Assembly (NCBI RefSeq): GCF_003058225.1
Contig: NZ_QBUG01000002.1
Span: 62,001-126,000 of the forward strand
Direction: 5' to 3'
Length of the DNA: 64,000 nucleotides
Source of the DNA: Promicromonospora sp. AC04
GTDB taxonomy: Bacteria; Actinomycetota; Actinomycetes; Actinomycetales; Cellulomonadaceae
The translations under genes and the position numbers were made by a program. Under the pieces are notes generated by a model. It was not told the origin of the DNA. It searched no databases and saw nothing but the letters and a program-made list of their open reading frames with translations. Positions 9,354-17,600 of this stretch are shown piece after piece; position 1 is the stretch's first letter; each line of letters begins with the position of its first letter.

Positions 9354-9962
9354 TTGCAGGATCGCGAGGTGCGCATCTGCGTCGTCGGTGACGAGCTGGC
9401 CACGGGCGTCGGAGACGCCCGGGCACTCGGTTGGACCGGCCGCGTCGTCGCGCGCACCCACTTCTCCCGGCCCGCCATGCTCTTCACCCTCGCCGTCCCC
9501 GGCGAGACCAGCACGCAGCTCGGCGCCCGCTGGGAGGCGGAGACGGCCGCGCGGTTCGGGCCGGACTCGGAGACCGAGAACCGCCTGGTGGTGGCCCTGG
9601 GGCGGCACGACGTCGCCTCGGGGCTCACCGTCGCGCGCTCGCGCCTGAACCTGGCGAACATCCTGGACGTCGCGGACGCGAACCGCACGGCGGCGTTCGT
9701 CGTCGGCCCGCCTCCCGGGGCGCCCGCGGAGGGCAACCGGATCGCGGAGCTCTCCGACGCGTTCGCCGACGTCGCGAGCCGGCGCCGGGTGCCGTACGTC
9801 GACACGTACACGCCGCTGGCGCAGCACGAGCAGTGGCTGGCCGACCTGGCGCAGGGCGGGGGCACCTACCCCGGCCAGGCCGGGTACGGGCTCATGGCGT
9901 GGCTCGTGCTGCACACGGGCTGGCACAGCTGGCTTGGCCTCCCCCAGGACGAGGTGGCCTGA
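9354..9962 (+). CDS. SGNH/GDSL-like hydrolase family protein with TTG start
   Basis: 202 residues. It begins with ICVVGDELATGVGD, matching block I of SGNH hydrolases but with Glu replacing the nucleophilic Ser of GDSL. ALGRHD fits the later block, and a C-terminal YPGQAGYGLMA fits the region preceding the catalytic His. The Glu at the nucleophile site makes classical esterase activity doubtful. Start choice: TTG 9354 is preceded by AAGGAGAG at ideal spacing; the next in-frame GTG (9369) is too far from it. A terminator follows at 9979-10016. Family assignment is moderate. Confidence 0.7.
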   Translation: MQDREVRICVVGDELATGVGDARALGWTGRVVARTHFSRPAMLFTLAVPGETSTQLGARWEAETAARFGPDSETENRLVVALGRHDVASGLTVARSRLNLANILDVADANRTAAFVVGPPPGAPAEGNRIAELSDAFADVASRRRVPYVDTYTPLAQHEQWLADLAQGGGTYPGQAGYGLMAWLVLHTGWHSWLGLPQDEVA

Positions 9963-9978
9963 CCCAGGACAAAGTAGG

Positions 9979-10016
9979 AGCGGGGCCGGAGTGCTGATCA
10001 GCACTCCGGCCCCGCT
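9979..10016. terminator. Perfect 38-bp palindromic terminator, sibling of 6995-7038
   Basis: 19-base arms around TGATCA, extendable with one mismatch. It sits 16 bases after the SGNH-like stop and before the convergent DUF4097 stop. The core matches the hairpin at 6995-7038 except that a C:G pair is replaced by T:A on both arms, a compensatory change that preserves the stem. Confidence 0.85.
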
Positions 10017-10044
10017 TCTCCTTCGGGGCAGTCCTACCTCGGCA

Positions 10045-10842
10045 TCAGCCGCGGGTGATCGTTGCCGTTCCCGAGACGGTGTTGGTGGAGATGTAGGCCG
10101 CCGCGCCCGGCTCCGCGTGGTCGACGACGACGGTGCGCTGCGCGCTGGACGTCGCCTGGGCCCCGTCGATCACCACCTTGCCCGTCATGCTCCGCGCACG
10201 GAGATTGACCGGCGACCCGGCGTCGAGCTGCACCGCAGCCGAGCCCGAGACCGTCTTCGCGTTGACCAGCGGCGTGGTGCCGACGGCGGTGACGTCGACG
10301 GCGCCCGAAACGGTCTGGACGGAGACCCGGCCCAGGGCGCCCCTGAGGGACACGGCGCCCGACACCGTCGAGGCCGACGCGTCGCCGGAGTGCTCGGCGA
10401 TCGAGACGGCGCCCGTGCCGGACTTCGCGGCGACGGACCCGGTGGTGCCGGTGACGGTGATGGCGCCGCCCGCGGTCTTGACGTTGACGCCCGCCTGCGC
10501 CCCGGTCACGACGACCTCGGCACCGACGGTTGCGACGTCGACCACGGACGTGGCCGGGACGGTCACCCGTACGACGGCGCTGTCCTTGTCCTTGAGGCCG
10601 CGGAAGCGGTCCACGAAGCCCTCCATGCCCGGGAAGTCGTAGGCCACCCGGAGGTTGCCGTGCTCGGCGAGGATCTGCAGCGGCCGCGTCGAGACCTCAA
10701 GGACCTCGACGACTGCGCCGGACGTGCGGTTCGGGTCGGCCACGATCTCGGCGCGGCCGTTCGTCAGTCGGACGGTCAGGGTTGTGGCGCCGTCGACCTC
10801 GATGGTCTGCGGTGCGGCCACGCTCCAGGACTCGGTGGTCAT
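10045..10842 (-). CDS. DUF4097 beta-strand repeat protein (downstream copy)
   Basis: 265 residues. The sequence is dominated by alternating short beta repeats (TVSGAVSLRGA, TVSGAVDVTAV, TVSGSAAVQLD, TNTVSGTATIT), the parallel beta-helix pattern of DUF4097/DUF4098. No signal peptide or transmembrane helix is visible, so it is probably cytoplasmic. Start ATG 10842 has GGAG about seven bases upstream. It is the last gene of the DUF4097-padR-DUF4097 operon and a diverged paralogue of the gene at 11564-12427, sharing the N-terminal SW.V..PQTIE.DG motif. The function of the family is unknown. Confidence 0.9.
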   Translation of the reverse strand: MTTESWSVAAPQTIEVDGATTLTVRLTNGRAEIVADPNRTSGAVVEVLEVSTRPLQILAEHGNLRVAYDFPGMEGFVDRFRGLKDKDSAVVRVTVPATSVVDVATVGAEVVVTGAQAGVNVKTAGGAITVTGTTGSVAAKSGTGAVSIAEHSGDASASTVSGAVSLRGALGRVSVQTVSGAVDVTAVGTTPLVNAKTVSGSAAVQLDAGSPVNLRARSMTGKVVIDGAQATSSAQRTVVVDHAEPGAAAYISTNTVSGTATITRG

Positions 10843-10871
10843 CGCTGTGCTCCGTTCATGGGGGTGTGGGT

Positions 10872-11564
10872 TCACTGGTGTGGGTCACTGAGTGAGTTGG
10901 TGCGATGCGGCGCGGACGTGCCGGTCGGCAGCGTCCCACGGATAGCGGCACGCGCCGAGTCGAGGACGGTACGCAGCGTGTCGAGGGTCAGCGCCGACAC
11001 CGTACCGGCGACGTCGGCCTCGCGCAGGTCGGCCAGGACGTCGTTGCGGAACCGCTGCAGCACCGCCTCGGCGTCGTGCCGCAGCGAGTTGGACTGCGTG
11101 CGGTGCGGGTCCGGCGCGGTGCCCGGTCCCGGTCGCGGCCGGGAGCGGGCCTCCTGCGCCGCGGCCGCGAGCTCGGCCCGCAGGCCGCGCATCGTGTCGC
11201 GGATGTCCGCCCGGACCTCGTCCGCGAGGCTGCGCACCGTCTCGGCGACGCTGCGCTCCAGGCGCTTGACGTCGTCGAGCCGGGCGTCGATCTCGGCGTG
11301 GCCGGCCGGGGTCAGCTCGTAGGTCGCCTTGCGCCCGGCGCCGGGCGAGCCCGGCGTCTCCGGCGCACCCGGCACGGAGCGGCGCACCAGGCCCTCCTCC
11401 TCGAGCCGGGCGAGGCGCGGGTAGATCGTCCCGGCGCTGGGGCGGTAGGTACCGCCGAATCGCCGGGTGAGCTCGGTGATGAGCTCGTACCCGTGCCGCG
11501 GCCCGTCCAGGAGCAGCACCAGCAGGTACAGGCGCAGCTCACCGTGGGCAAAGACAGGTGGCAT
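10872..11564 (-). CDS. PadR-family transcriptional regulator
   Basis: 230 residues. The N-terminal winged helix has the PadR signature (LRLYLLVLLLDGPRHGYELI; PSAGTIYPRLARLEEEGLVR; KATYELTPAGHAEIDARL). A long C-terminal region rich in Ala, Arg and Glu should form a coiled-coil dimerisation arm. Its ATG overlaps the stop of the upstream DUF4097 gene (TAATG), so translation is coupled. The likely operators are the twin CGATATATCG palindromes upstream of the operon (12475-12509), implying autoregulation. The inducer is unknown. Confidence 0.93.
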   Translation of the reverse strand: MPPVFAHGELRLYLLVLLLDGPRHGYELITELTRRFGGTYRPSAGTIYPRLARLEEEGLVRRSVPGAPETPGSPGAGRKATYELTPAGHAEIDARLDDVKRLERSVAETVRSLADEVRADIRDTMRGLRAELAAAAQEARSRPRPGPGTAPDPHRTQSNSLRHDAEAVLQRFRNDVLADLREADVAGTVSALTLDTLRTVLDSARAAIRGTLPTGTSAPHRTNSLSDPHQ

Positions 11565-12427
11565 TACAGCTCCACGGGCGAGTGGTCCGCGGGCGCGGCC
11601 GGGGCGTCGTCCACGGCGTCCTGCGGCGCGCCGATGACCGTCACGTCGCCGGACACGCCGGTCACCCGAAGCTGCATGCTGCCCGGCTTCGTGGACCGCT
11701 CGCCGCCACCGGTGACCTTCGCGCCTCCGCCGCCGGTGAACTGCAGGCCGCCGATCGTCACGCGCCCGCTGACGCTCTGCACCGACACCTCGACCGCCCG
11801 CTCGTCCGGTACCCGCAGGAGCATGTTCCCGGACACCGAGTTGACCTTCACCGACCGCGGCTGGGTCACCAGGTCGAACGTCACGTCCCCGGAGACCGAC
11901 GACGAGACGACGGAGTCGGCGGACCCGCTGACCACGATGTCGGCGGAGACGGTGTTGCTCGTGACGTCACCCACGTGGTCGCGGACCGTCACCTCGCCGG
12001 AGACGGTGTTCAGCTTGAGGTCGCCTGCGGTGCGGGAGACCAGCAGCGACCCGGACACGGTGGACGCGGACGCGCCCGCCGTCGTCCCCGCCAGGAGGCC
12101 CTCGCCGCGGACGGTGCCGAGCCGCACGGTGGTGCTCGCGGGCACCGCCACGTGGATGTCGGCGCGCGCCTTGCCACCGAAGTCGGCGAACCGCTTCACG
12201 AACGAGCCCCAGCCCGACAGGCCGCTCTCGTGCTCGATCACCAGGCGACCGTCCACGAGGCGCACCTCGAGGGACCGGCCCTCGACGGAGTGCACCTCCA
12301 CCCGGACCACCGGCTCGTCGTGGGCCACGATGTCGAGCCGGCCGTCGACGACGTGGGCGTCGACGGTGGTCACACCGTCGAGCTCGATGGTCTGCGGACC
12401 GGTGACGGTCCAGCTGTCTGCGCTCAT
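11564..12427 (-). CDS. DUF4097 beta-strand repeat protein (first gene of padR operon)
   Basis: 287 residues. It carries repeated beta elements of the DUF4097 type (SASTVSGSLLVS, LNTVSGEVTVRD, VSSSVSGDVTFD, VQSVSGRVTIGG). There is no signal peptide or membrane helix. The start ATG 12427 follows a GGAGGA-like SD. It lies directly behind the twin PadR-type palindromes and overlaps padR by one base. The N-terminus (SWTVTGPQTIELDG) matches the paralogue at 10045-10842, so the two arose by duplication around padR. Family function is unknown. Confidence 0.9.
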   Translation of the reverse strand: MSADSWTVTGPQTIELDGVTTVDAHVVDGRLDIVAHDEPVVRVEVHSVEGRSLEVRLVDGRLVIEHESGLSGWGSFVKRFADFGGKARADIHVAVPASTTVRLGTVRGEGLLAGTTAGASASTVSGSLLVSRTAGDLKLNTVSGEVTVRDHVGDVTSNTVSADIVVSGSADSVVSSSVSGDVTFDLVTQPRSVKVNSVSGNMLLRVPDERAVEVSVQSVSGRVTIGGLQFTGGGGAKVTGGGERSTKPGSMQLRVTGVSGDVTVIGAPQDAVDDAPAAPADHSPVEL

Positions 12428-12474
12428 GGTTCCTCCGGTGCTCGTGACTGGCTCGGACTGTCGATCGCTGGACG

Positions 12475-12509
12475 CGATATATCGCGTTGACCTCAGACAC
12501 GATATATCG
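12475..12509. promoter_or_regulatory. Twin palindromic operators of the padR operon
   Basis: Two copies of the palindrome CGATATATCG (12475-12484 and 12500-12509), 25 bases apart, in the leader of the DUF4097-padR-DUF4097 operon. Both are followed by CGTT and stand out from the GC-rich background. PadR dimers bind such AT-centred palindromes, so these are probable PadR operators; binding is inferred. Confidence 0.75.
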
Positions 12510-12618
12510 CGTTCCCGAAGCCGGCAACCCCTTTTGCCGCGCGGACCCCGTGACGCGACCGCCCCGTGATCTGTGGGACCATGGAGCGATTCAGTCCGTC
12601 ACCTGTCAGGAGACACAG

Positions 12619-12693
12619 ATGAGCAAGCGCGGTCGCAAGCGCCGTAGCCGTGCCGGCAAGGCAGCGAACCACGGCAAGCGTCCCAACACCTGA
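12619..12693 (+). CDS. Ribosomal protein bL37 (24 residues)
   Basis: A 24-residue, extremely basic peptide starting MSKRGRKRRSR and ending ANHGKRPNT. This pattern matches bL37, a tiny 50S-subunit protein found in mycobacterial ribosomes and encoded in many Actinobacteria. AGGAGA lies five bases before the ATG, and a strong hairpin (12740-12777) follows. It is too short for routine gene finders and easily missed. It lies between the padR operon and the convergent rsrA-sigR pair. Confidence 0.88.
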   Translation: MSKRGRKRRSRAGKAANHGKRPNT

Positions 12694-12739
12694 GCCGGCT
12701 CGAGCGTCCGTCAGGACCGCGAGCCGCCCAGCTGGGCAC

Positions 12740-12777
12740 ACGAAAGGGCCGGAACCCTATGGGTCCCGGCCCTTCGT
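12740..12777. terminator. Bidirectional hairpin terminator between bL37 and rsrA
   Basis: A stem of about 17 pairs with a TAT loop, built on GGGCCGG and CCGGCCC and flanked by ACGAA/TTCGT, with minor mismatches. It lies after the bL37 stop and before the rsrA stop on the other strand. Confidence 0.8.
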
Positions 12778-12804
12778 CATGCCCGGTGTCCTGTTGCTAC
12801 GCCG

Positions 12805-13080
12805 TCACTCGGCTACCGACATCACCGTCAGCTGCTCGTGGATGCGTATCCGCAGCGTGTCCGGCGCGCGCTCGCTGCACGACCGGCGTACCAGCTGCTT
12901 CACGAGGTCCTCGACGCTCAGCTCCGCCAGGCACGGCGAGCAGTGGGCGACGTGTGCGCGCATGCGCTGCTCGTCGTCCGGCGTCATCTCGGAGTCCAGG
13001 TACTCGTACAGGTGCTTGAGTGCGTGCTCGCACTCGGACTCCCCCGCGGTGTCGTGCGGGATGGGTTCGACGTTGTTCAC
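12805..13080 (-). CDS. rsrA: Mycothiol-system zinc-binding anti-sigma factor RsrA
   Basis: 91 residues. Redox-sensing anti-sigma factor that holds SigR and releases it on disulfide stress. It has the ZAS motif H-x3-C-x2-C (HVAHCSPC), an upstream Cys (GESECEHA) and a further Cys (RRSCSE), matching the zinc/thiol ligand layout of Streptomyces RsrA; the extreme N-terminal Cys of that protein is absent. The start is GTG 13080, overlapping the sigR stop by four bases (GTGA), which indicates translational coupling and stoichiometric synthesis with the sigma factor. Confidence 0.93.
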   Translation of the reverse strand: MNNVEPIPHDTAGESECEHALKHLYEYLDSEMTPDDEQRMRAHVAHCSPCLAELSVEDLVKQLVRRSCSERAPDTLRIRIHEQLTVMSVAE

Positions 13081-13916
13081 TGCGCACCTCCGGGCGCCTG
13101 GCTGACGAGTCCTCGCTGCGCGGCGTAGTCGGCGAGGAGCTCACGCAGCTGCCGGCGTCCGCGGTGGAGTCGGGACATCACGGTCCCGATGGGAGTCCCC
13201 ATGATCTCCGCGATCTCCTTGTAGGGGAAGCCTTCGACGTCGGCGTAGTAGACGACCATCCGACGGTCCTCCGGGAGCTCGGCGAGCGCCCGCTTCACAT
13301 CGCTGTCCGGGAGCCGGTCCAGCGCCTCGGCCTCGGCCGAGCGCAGCCCGCGCGACGTGTGCGACGCCGCCCGCGCGATCTGCCAGTCCTCGACGTCCTC
13401 GGTCTGGGACTGCTGCGGCTCGCGCTGCTTCTTGCGGTAGCTGTTGATGAACGTGTTCGTCAGGATGCGGTACAGCCATGCCTTCAGGTTGGTGCCCGGC
13501 CGGTACTGGTGGAACGCGGCGAACGCCTTGGCGAACGTCTCCTGCACCAGGTCCTCGGCGTCCGCGGGGTTACGCGTCATGCGCAGCGCCGCGGAGTAGA
13601 GCTGGTCGAGGTACTGGAGGGCGTCCCGCTCGAAGCGCGCGGCACGGGCCGTCGCGTCCTCCTCCTGCGGGGATCGCTCGGTGCCCTCCTCTTCGCCGGC
13701 GATCTCGTCGCTGGTCGCCTGGCTGCCGGTGGCCCGTTCGCCGGTGACCGGGCTGTCGACGGCCGGGCTCGTGCGCTCGATGGTGCTCTCGGCCGCGGTC
13801 GCTTCCGTGGTCCCGACAACACCCTCGCTCGCGTTCTTGCCGGGGCGCGCCCCGGCATCGGCGCCGACGGTGTCGCCGCCGGTGCCCTGGTTCTGCTCGC
13901 GGGAAGTGTCAGTCAT
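13077..13916 (-). CDS. sigR: Oxidative-stress ECF sigma factor SigR (SigH), with possible longer isoform
   Basis: 279 residues from ATG 13916. Sigma-2 region: [20 protein letters not shown] and [19 protein letters not shown]; sigma-4 region: [20 protein letters not shown] and [12 protein letters not shown]. These closely follow Streptomyces SigR. An acidic, Thr/Glu-rich N-terminal tail of about 95 residues precedes the core. The frame stays open upstream to GTG 14198, which would give 373 residues, and a SigR-type promoter sits only about 10 bases upstream of that GTG. This resembles the Streptomyces SigR' arrangement, in which the stress-induced promoter yields an N-terminally extended isoform. 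Neither start has a strong SD. Coupled to rsrA. Confidence 0.93.
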   Translation of the reverse strand: MTDTSREQNQGTGGDTVGADAGARPGKNASEGVVGTTEATAAESTIERTSPAVDSPVTGERATGSQATSDEIAGEEEGTERSPQEEDATARAARFERDALQYLDQLYSAALRMTRNPADAEDLVQETFAKAFAAFHQYRPGTNLKAWLYRILTNTFINSYRKKQREPQQSQTEDVEDWQIARAASHTSRGLRSAEAEALDRLPDSDVKRALAELPEDRRMVVYYADVEGFPYKEIAEIMGTPIGTVMSRLHRGRRQLRELLADYAAQRGLVSQAPGGAQ

Positions 13917-14207
13917 CGCACTTGAGCCTAGCCGCGTCGGCCATCCGGTGTTCGCCAGGGCCGCCGACAGAGCATCCGCGGTGGACTTCGCCGAGTCCGC
14001 ACCGGTGTCCAGCAGATGCGCCGGGACCGCTCCGAACATCAGGGGAGCGCCCTGCGCGGCCGCCGTCGGGCTCGCTGCCCCCGCCACCGGATCGGTCAGC
14101 GCGCCCGTGGCCGGGCTTGTCACTGCACTCGCTACTGCGTTTGTCACCGTACCGATCACCGTGTTCTTCACCGCATCCTTCTCGAGGCATCGCTCCACGT
14201 CCGGTTC

Positions 14208-14233
14208 AACCCTTGCCCGCGGCGTCGAATTCC
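14208..14233 (-). promoter_or_regulatory. SigR-type autoregulatory promoter of sigR
   Basis: On the minus strand GGAAT (14233-14229) is followed by exactly 18 bases and GTT (14210-14208), an exact match to the known SigR consensus GGAAT-N18-GTT. The expected start of transcription falls at about 14199-14203, at or just before GTG 14198 of the long sigR frame. SigR autoregulation is established in related genera; here it is inferred from the match. Confidence 0.82.
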
Positions 14234-14374
14234 CGGTGTGTCGGGGGCCATGCGTGCTCCTGCCTTGTCCCTGGGGTTCTCGCCGGGCCTACCGCTGGGG
14301 GCCGCCGTCACCTGTGCGCCATTCCGCACCGGCATCCTGCTGCATCGATCGCCCTCATCTGCCAAGGTGGAGGC

Positions 14375-14848
14375 ATGCTGCTTCGACACATCGCGCGACC
14401 CCTGCTGGCCTCATCGTTCATCTACGACGGACTGCAGGCTGCCCGGAAGCCGAGCGAGCACGTGGCCGCCGCGAAGACGGGCTCCGCCCTGGCCACCCAG
14501 GCGCTCGGGGCGGAACCGCTCAGCGAGAAGCAGGTCACCGCGCTCGTGCGCGCGCACGGGGTGGCGACCGCCACCGCCGGCGTGCTGCTCGCGCTCGGGA
14601 AGGCGCCCCGCGCGTCCGCCGTCGCGCTGGCGCTGCTCACGCTGCCGCTCGCCGTGGTGAACCAGCCCTTCACCGCCCCCAAGGAGGAGCGCGGCCCGCG
14701 CACGGACCGGTTCCTGCGCAACCTCGCCGCCGTGGGCGCGGCGCTCATCGCGGGCGCGGACCTCGAGGGCCGGCCCGGCCTGACGTGGCGCGTCCAGCAG
14801 GCGCGTGCGGCGCGCGCGGACGCGAAGGCGGCCGCCGCCGAGGCGTGA
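14375..14848 (+). CDS. DoxX-family small membrane protein
   Basis: 157 residues from ATG 14375, preceded by GGTGGAGG. The DoxX-like opening LLRHIARPLLASSFIYDGLQAARKP is followed by the helices VATATAGVLLALG and SAVALALLTLPLAVV and a conserved loop with NQPF. The fold is four short membrane helices in the cytoplasmic membrane. It is divergent from sigR; in mycobacteria, DoxX proteins have been linked to thiol/oxidative-stress complexes, which would fit the SigR neighbourhood but is inference. A hairpin follows at 14877-14900. Confidence 0.85.
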   Translation: MLLRHIARPLLASSFIYDGLQAARKPSEHVAAAKTGSALATQALGAEPLSEKQVTALVRAHGVATATAGVLLALGKAPRASAVALALLTLPLAVVNQPFTAPKEERGPRTDRFLRNLAAVGAALIAGADLEGRPGLTWRVQQARAARADAKAAAAEA

Positions 14849-14876
14849 CCCGCCCGCAACGGACGAGCAGTGTCAC

Positions 14877-14900
14877 CACGGGCCACTCGGGTGGCCCGTG
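14877..14900 (+). terminator. Short GC hairpin after the DoxX-like gene
   Basis: Ten-base perfect arms CACGGGCCAC / GTGGCCCGTG with a TCGG tetraloop, 28 bases after the DoxX stop and 51 bases before aroA. There is no T-tract, so termination is probable but not certain. Confidence 0.6.
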
Positions 14901-14950
14901 CGTCTGACACGGAGCGGCCGCTCCGGTGCGGTCCGCGATAATCTCGGCAC

Positions 14951-16285
14951 ATGACTTCCTCCACCACCGCGCCCGCACCGACATGGGAGGCGCCGCTCGC
15001 CGGCGCCCCGCTGGACGCGACGGTCGAGATACCGGGCAGCAAGTCGCTCACCAACCGGCTCCTGGTGCTCGCCGCCCTCGCGGACGCCCCCGGCACCCTG
15101 CGCGGGGCCCTGCGCAGCCGGGACGCCGACCTCATGATCGGCGCGCTGCGCGCGCTCGGCGCGCACATCGAGGAGGGCGACCACCCGAGCACGCTGCACG
15201 TGACGCCCGGACCGGTCACCGGCGGCACCGAGGTCGACACCGGGCTGGCCGGCACGGTGATGCGGTTCCTGCCGCCCTTCGCGGCCCTCGCCGACGGCCC
15301 GGTCCGGTTCGACGGCGACCCCGAGGCCCGTGTCCGCCCGATGCTGCCGGTACTCGCCGCGCTGAGCGCGCTCGGCGTCACCGTGCACGACCGTTCGGCG
15401 GGCCCGACCGGCTCGGGCACTGCGGACCTGCCGACCCACCTCCCCTTCACGGTGGAGGGCCGGGGCGGAGTGCGGGGCGGCGCCGTCGACGTCGACGCCT
15501 CCGGGTCCTCCCAGTTCGTGTCCGGGCTCCTGCTCGCCGCGCCGCGCTTCGAGCGCGGCCTCACGCTGCGACACATCGGCGCGACGCTGCCGAGCCTGCC
15601 GCACATCGAGATGACGGTCGCCACGCTGCGCGACGCCGGCGTCGTCGTCGACGACTCCCGTGACGGCATGTGGGACGTCTCCCCCGGTCCCATCGCCGGC
15701 CGCGACGTCCGCGTCGAGCCCGACCTGTCCAACGCCGCACCGTTCCTCGCGTCCGCGCTGGTGGCGGGCGGCACCGTCCGCGTCCCCGGCTGGCCGACGC
15801 TGACCACCCAGCCCGGCGCCATGGTCCCCGAGCTGCTGGAGCGCATGGGCGGCACGTTCACCCTGGCCGACGGCGTGCTGAGCGTCACCGGCACGGGCGA
15901 GGTGCACGGGATCGACGTCGACCTGCACGCCGGCGGCGAGCTCGCGCCGACGTTCGCGGCGCTGGCCGCGCTGGCCGACTCCCCGTCCAGGCTGCGCGGG
16001 ATCGCGCACCTCCGGGGCCACGAGACCGACCGCCTGGCCGCGCTGGCCCGCGAGATCACCCGGCTCGGCGGGCAGGCGGAGGAGACCCGCGACGGCCTGG
16101 TCATCACCCCGCGGCCGCTGCGCGGCGACGTCGTGCGCACGTATGCCGACCACCGGATGGCGACGTCCGCCGCGCTGCTCGGCCTGCGCGTGCCCGGGGT
16201 GCTGGTGGAGAACGTCGGCACCACGGCCAAGACCCTGCCTGACTTCACCGGCATGTGGCTGGGCATGCTCGGCTCGGCCGCCTGA
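14951..16285 (+). CDS. aroA: 3-phosphoshikimate 1-carboxyvinyltransferase (EPSP synthase)
   Basis: 444 residues. Sixth step of the shikimate pathway: joins phosphoenolpyruvate to shikimate-3-phosphate. Motifs: [17 protein letters not shown] (substrate binding), [16 protein letters not shown] (equivalent of the NAGTAMR region), [32 protein letters not shown], and [15 protein letters not shown] with [16 protein letters not shown] at the C-terminus. It is full length for the family. rsgA follows after 41 bases in the same direction, suggesting an operon, as is common in actinobacterial sigR-aroA neighbourhoods. Confidence 0.97.
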   Translation: MTSSTTAPAPTWEAPLAGAPLDATVEIPGSKSLTNRLLVLAALADAPGTLRGALRSRDADLMIGALRALGAHIEEGDHPSTLHVTPGPVTGGTEVDTGLAGTVMRFLPPFAALADGPVRFDGDPEARVRPMLPVLAALSALGVTVHDRSAGPTGSGTADLPTHLPFTVEGRGGVRGGAVDVDASGSSQFVSGLLLAAPRFERGLTLRHIGATLPSLPHIEMTVATLRDAGVVVDDSRDGMWDVSPGPIAGRDVRVEPDLSNAAPFLASALVAGGTVRVPGWPTLTTQPGAMVPELLERMGGTFTLADGVLSVTGTGEVHGIDVDLHAGGELAPTFAALAALADSPSRLRGIAHLRGHETDRLAALAREITRLGGQAEETRDGLVITPRPLRGDVVRTYADHRMATSAALLGLRVPGVLVENVGTTAKTLPDFTGMWLGMLGSAA

Positions 16286-16326
16286 TGGGCGCTCGCTGAT
16301 GGGACGCGTCCGATGAGGCCGGCCTG

Positions 16327-17568
16327 ATGGGCCGGCGTGACGTCCGCGACGAGTCGGACTTCCATTCCCGGCCGTCCAAGCGCGGCTCACGCCCCCGGAC
16401 CAAGCAGCGTCCGGAGCACTCCGACGCCGTGACCGGCCTCGTCACGGGCGTGGACCGCGGGCGCTACACGCTCCTCGTCGGGGGCGTGGCGGGCGGCGTG
16501 GCGGACGGCACGGCGGGCGGCGCGGCGGGCAAAGCGCCGGACGGCGTGGCGGGCAAGTCTCCGGGCAGAGCGGTGGGCAAGACCGCCGGCAAAGCGCCAG
16601 GCACGACTGCCGGCAGCGCGTCCGACGAGACGATAGTGACCGCGATGAAGGCGCGGGAGCTCACCCGGACGCGCGTGGTCGTGGGCGACCGGGTCGACGT
16701 CGTAGGCGACGTCTCCGGCGGGGAGGGATCGCTCGCGCGCATCGTGCGCATCCAGGAACGCACCTCCACGCTGCGCCGCACCGCCGACGACACGGACCCG
16801 TACGAGCGAATAGTCGTCGCCAACGCGGACCAGCTCGTCATCGTGACGGCGCTGGCCCAGCCCGAGCCCCGCACCGGCATGATCGACCGCTGCGTGGTGG
16901 CCGCCTACGACGCCGGGATGTCGGTGCTGCTCTGCCTGACGAAGGCCGACCTCGCCTCCCCCGACGTGCTCCGCGAGCTCTACGAGCCGCTGGGGGTAGA
17001 GGTCGTGGTGACGCGGCGGGCGCCGTCCGATGGCGAGGCTGACGACGCGGCCGACGGCGCGAACAGCGCAGGCGAGACGGCCGGTGGTATGGCCCTGGCG
17101 CCCGAGTCCGTCGAGGAGGTTCGGGACCGGCTGCGCGGCCTCGTGTCAGTGCTGGTGGGCCACTCCGGCGTGGGCAAGTCGACACTGATCAACGCCCTGG
17201 TGCCCGAGGCCATGCGCGCCACCGGGGTCGTCAACGACGTGACGGGCCGGGGCCGGCACACCTCGACGTCGGCGGTGGCGCTGCGGCTGCCCGTGGCGGA
17301 GACGTTCGACGGCTGGGTGGTCGACACGCCAGGCGTGCGCTCGTTCGGGCTGGCTCACGTCGAGGTAGGGCACCTGCTGCACGCGTTCGAGGACCTCGAC
17401 GAGGTGGCACAGGAGTGCCCGCGCGGCTGCACGCACCTCGCGGACGCCCCGGACTGCGCCCTCGACGACTGGATCGAGGCCTCCCCGGAGGACGAACGGC
17501 CGGCCCGCGCGGCCCGGCTGACGTCGTTCCGCCGCCTGCTCTCCTCCAGAACGGGCTCGGACGCCTGA
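16327..17568 (+). CDS. rsgA: Ribosome small-subunit-dependent GTPase RsgA
   Basis: 413 residues. Late-stage 30S assembly factor with an OB fold and a circularly permuted GTPase: G4 LCLTKADLA comes first, then G1 GHSGVGKSTLIN, G3 VVDTPGVRSFGL, and a C-terminal zinc-binding cluster (CPRGCTHLADAPDC). Two insertions are unusual. A Gly/Ala/Lys-rich repeat of about 45 residues lies in the OB-fold segment (16481-16620), and an acidic Ala/Gly loop of about 25 residues lies between G4 and G1. All catalytic motifs are intact, so the enzyme should work. It probably shares transcription with aroA. Confidence 0.95.
   Translation: MGRRDVRDESDFHSRPSKRGSRPRTKQRPEHSDAVTGLVTGVDRGRYTLLVGGVAGGVADGTAGGAAGKAPDGVAGKSPGRAVGKTAGKAPGTTAGSASDETIVTAMKARELTRTRVVVGDRVDVVGDVSGGEGSLARIVRIQERTSTLRRTADDTDPYERIVVANADQLVIVTALAQPEPRTGMIDRCVVAAYDAGMSVLLCLTKADLASPDVLRELYEPLGVEVVVTRRAPSDGEADDAADGANSAGETAGGMALAPESVEEVRDRLRGLVSVLVGHSGVGKSTLINALVPEAMRATGVVNDVTGRGRHTSTSAVALRLPVAETFDGWVVDTPGVRSFGLAHVEVGHLLHAFEDLDEVAQECPRGCTHLADAPDCALDDWIEASPEDERPARAARLTSFRRLLSSRTGSDA
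16481..16620 (+). repeat. Degenerate in-frame repeats in the rsgA OB-fold loop
   Basis: A run of imperfect units based on GGCGTGGCGGGC or GGCACGGCGGGC, later GGCAAAGCGCC, about 140 bases long. It encodes the GGVAGGVADGTAGG and AGKAPG-type stretch. The frame is preserved. Confidence 0.75.
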
Positions 17569-17600
17569 CGAGGACACGCTCGGACGCCAGACCGCGCCGC

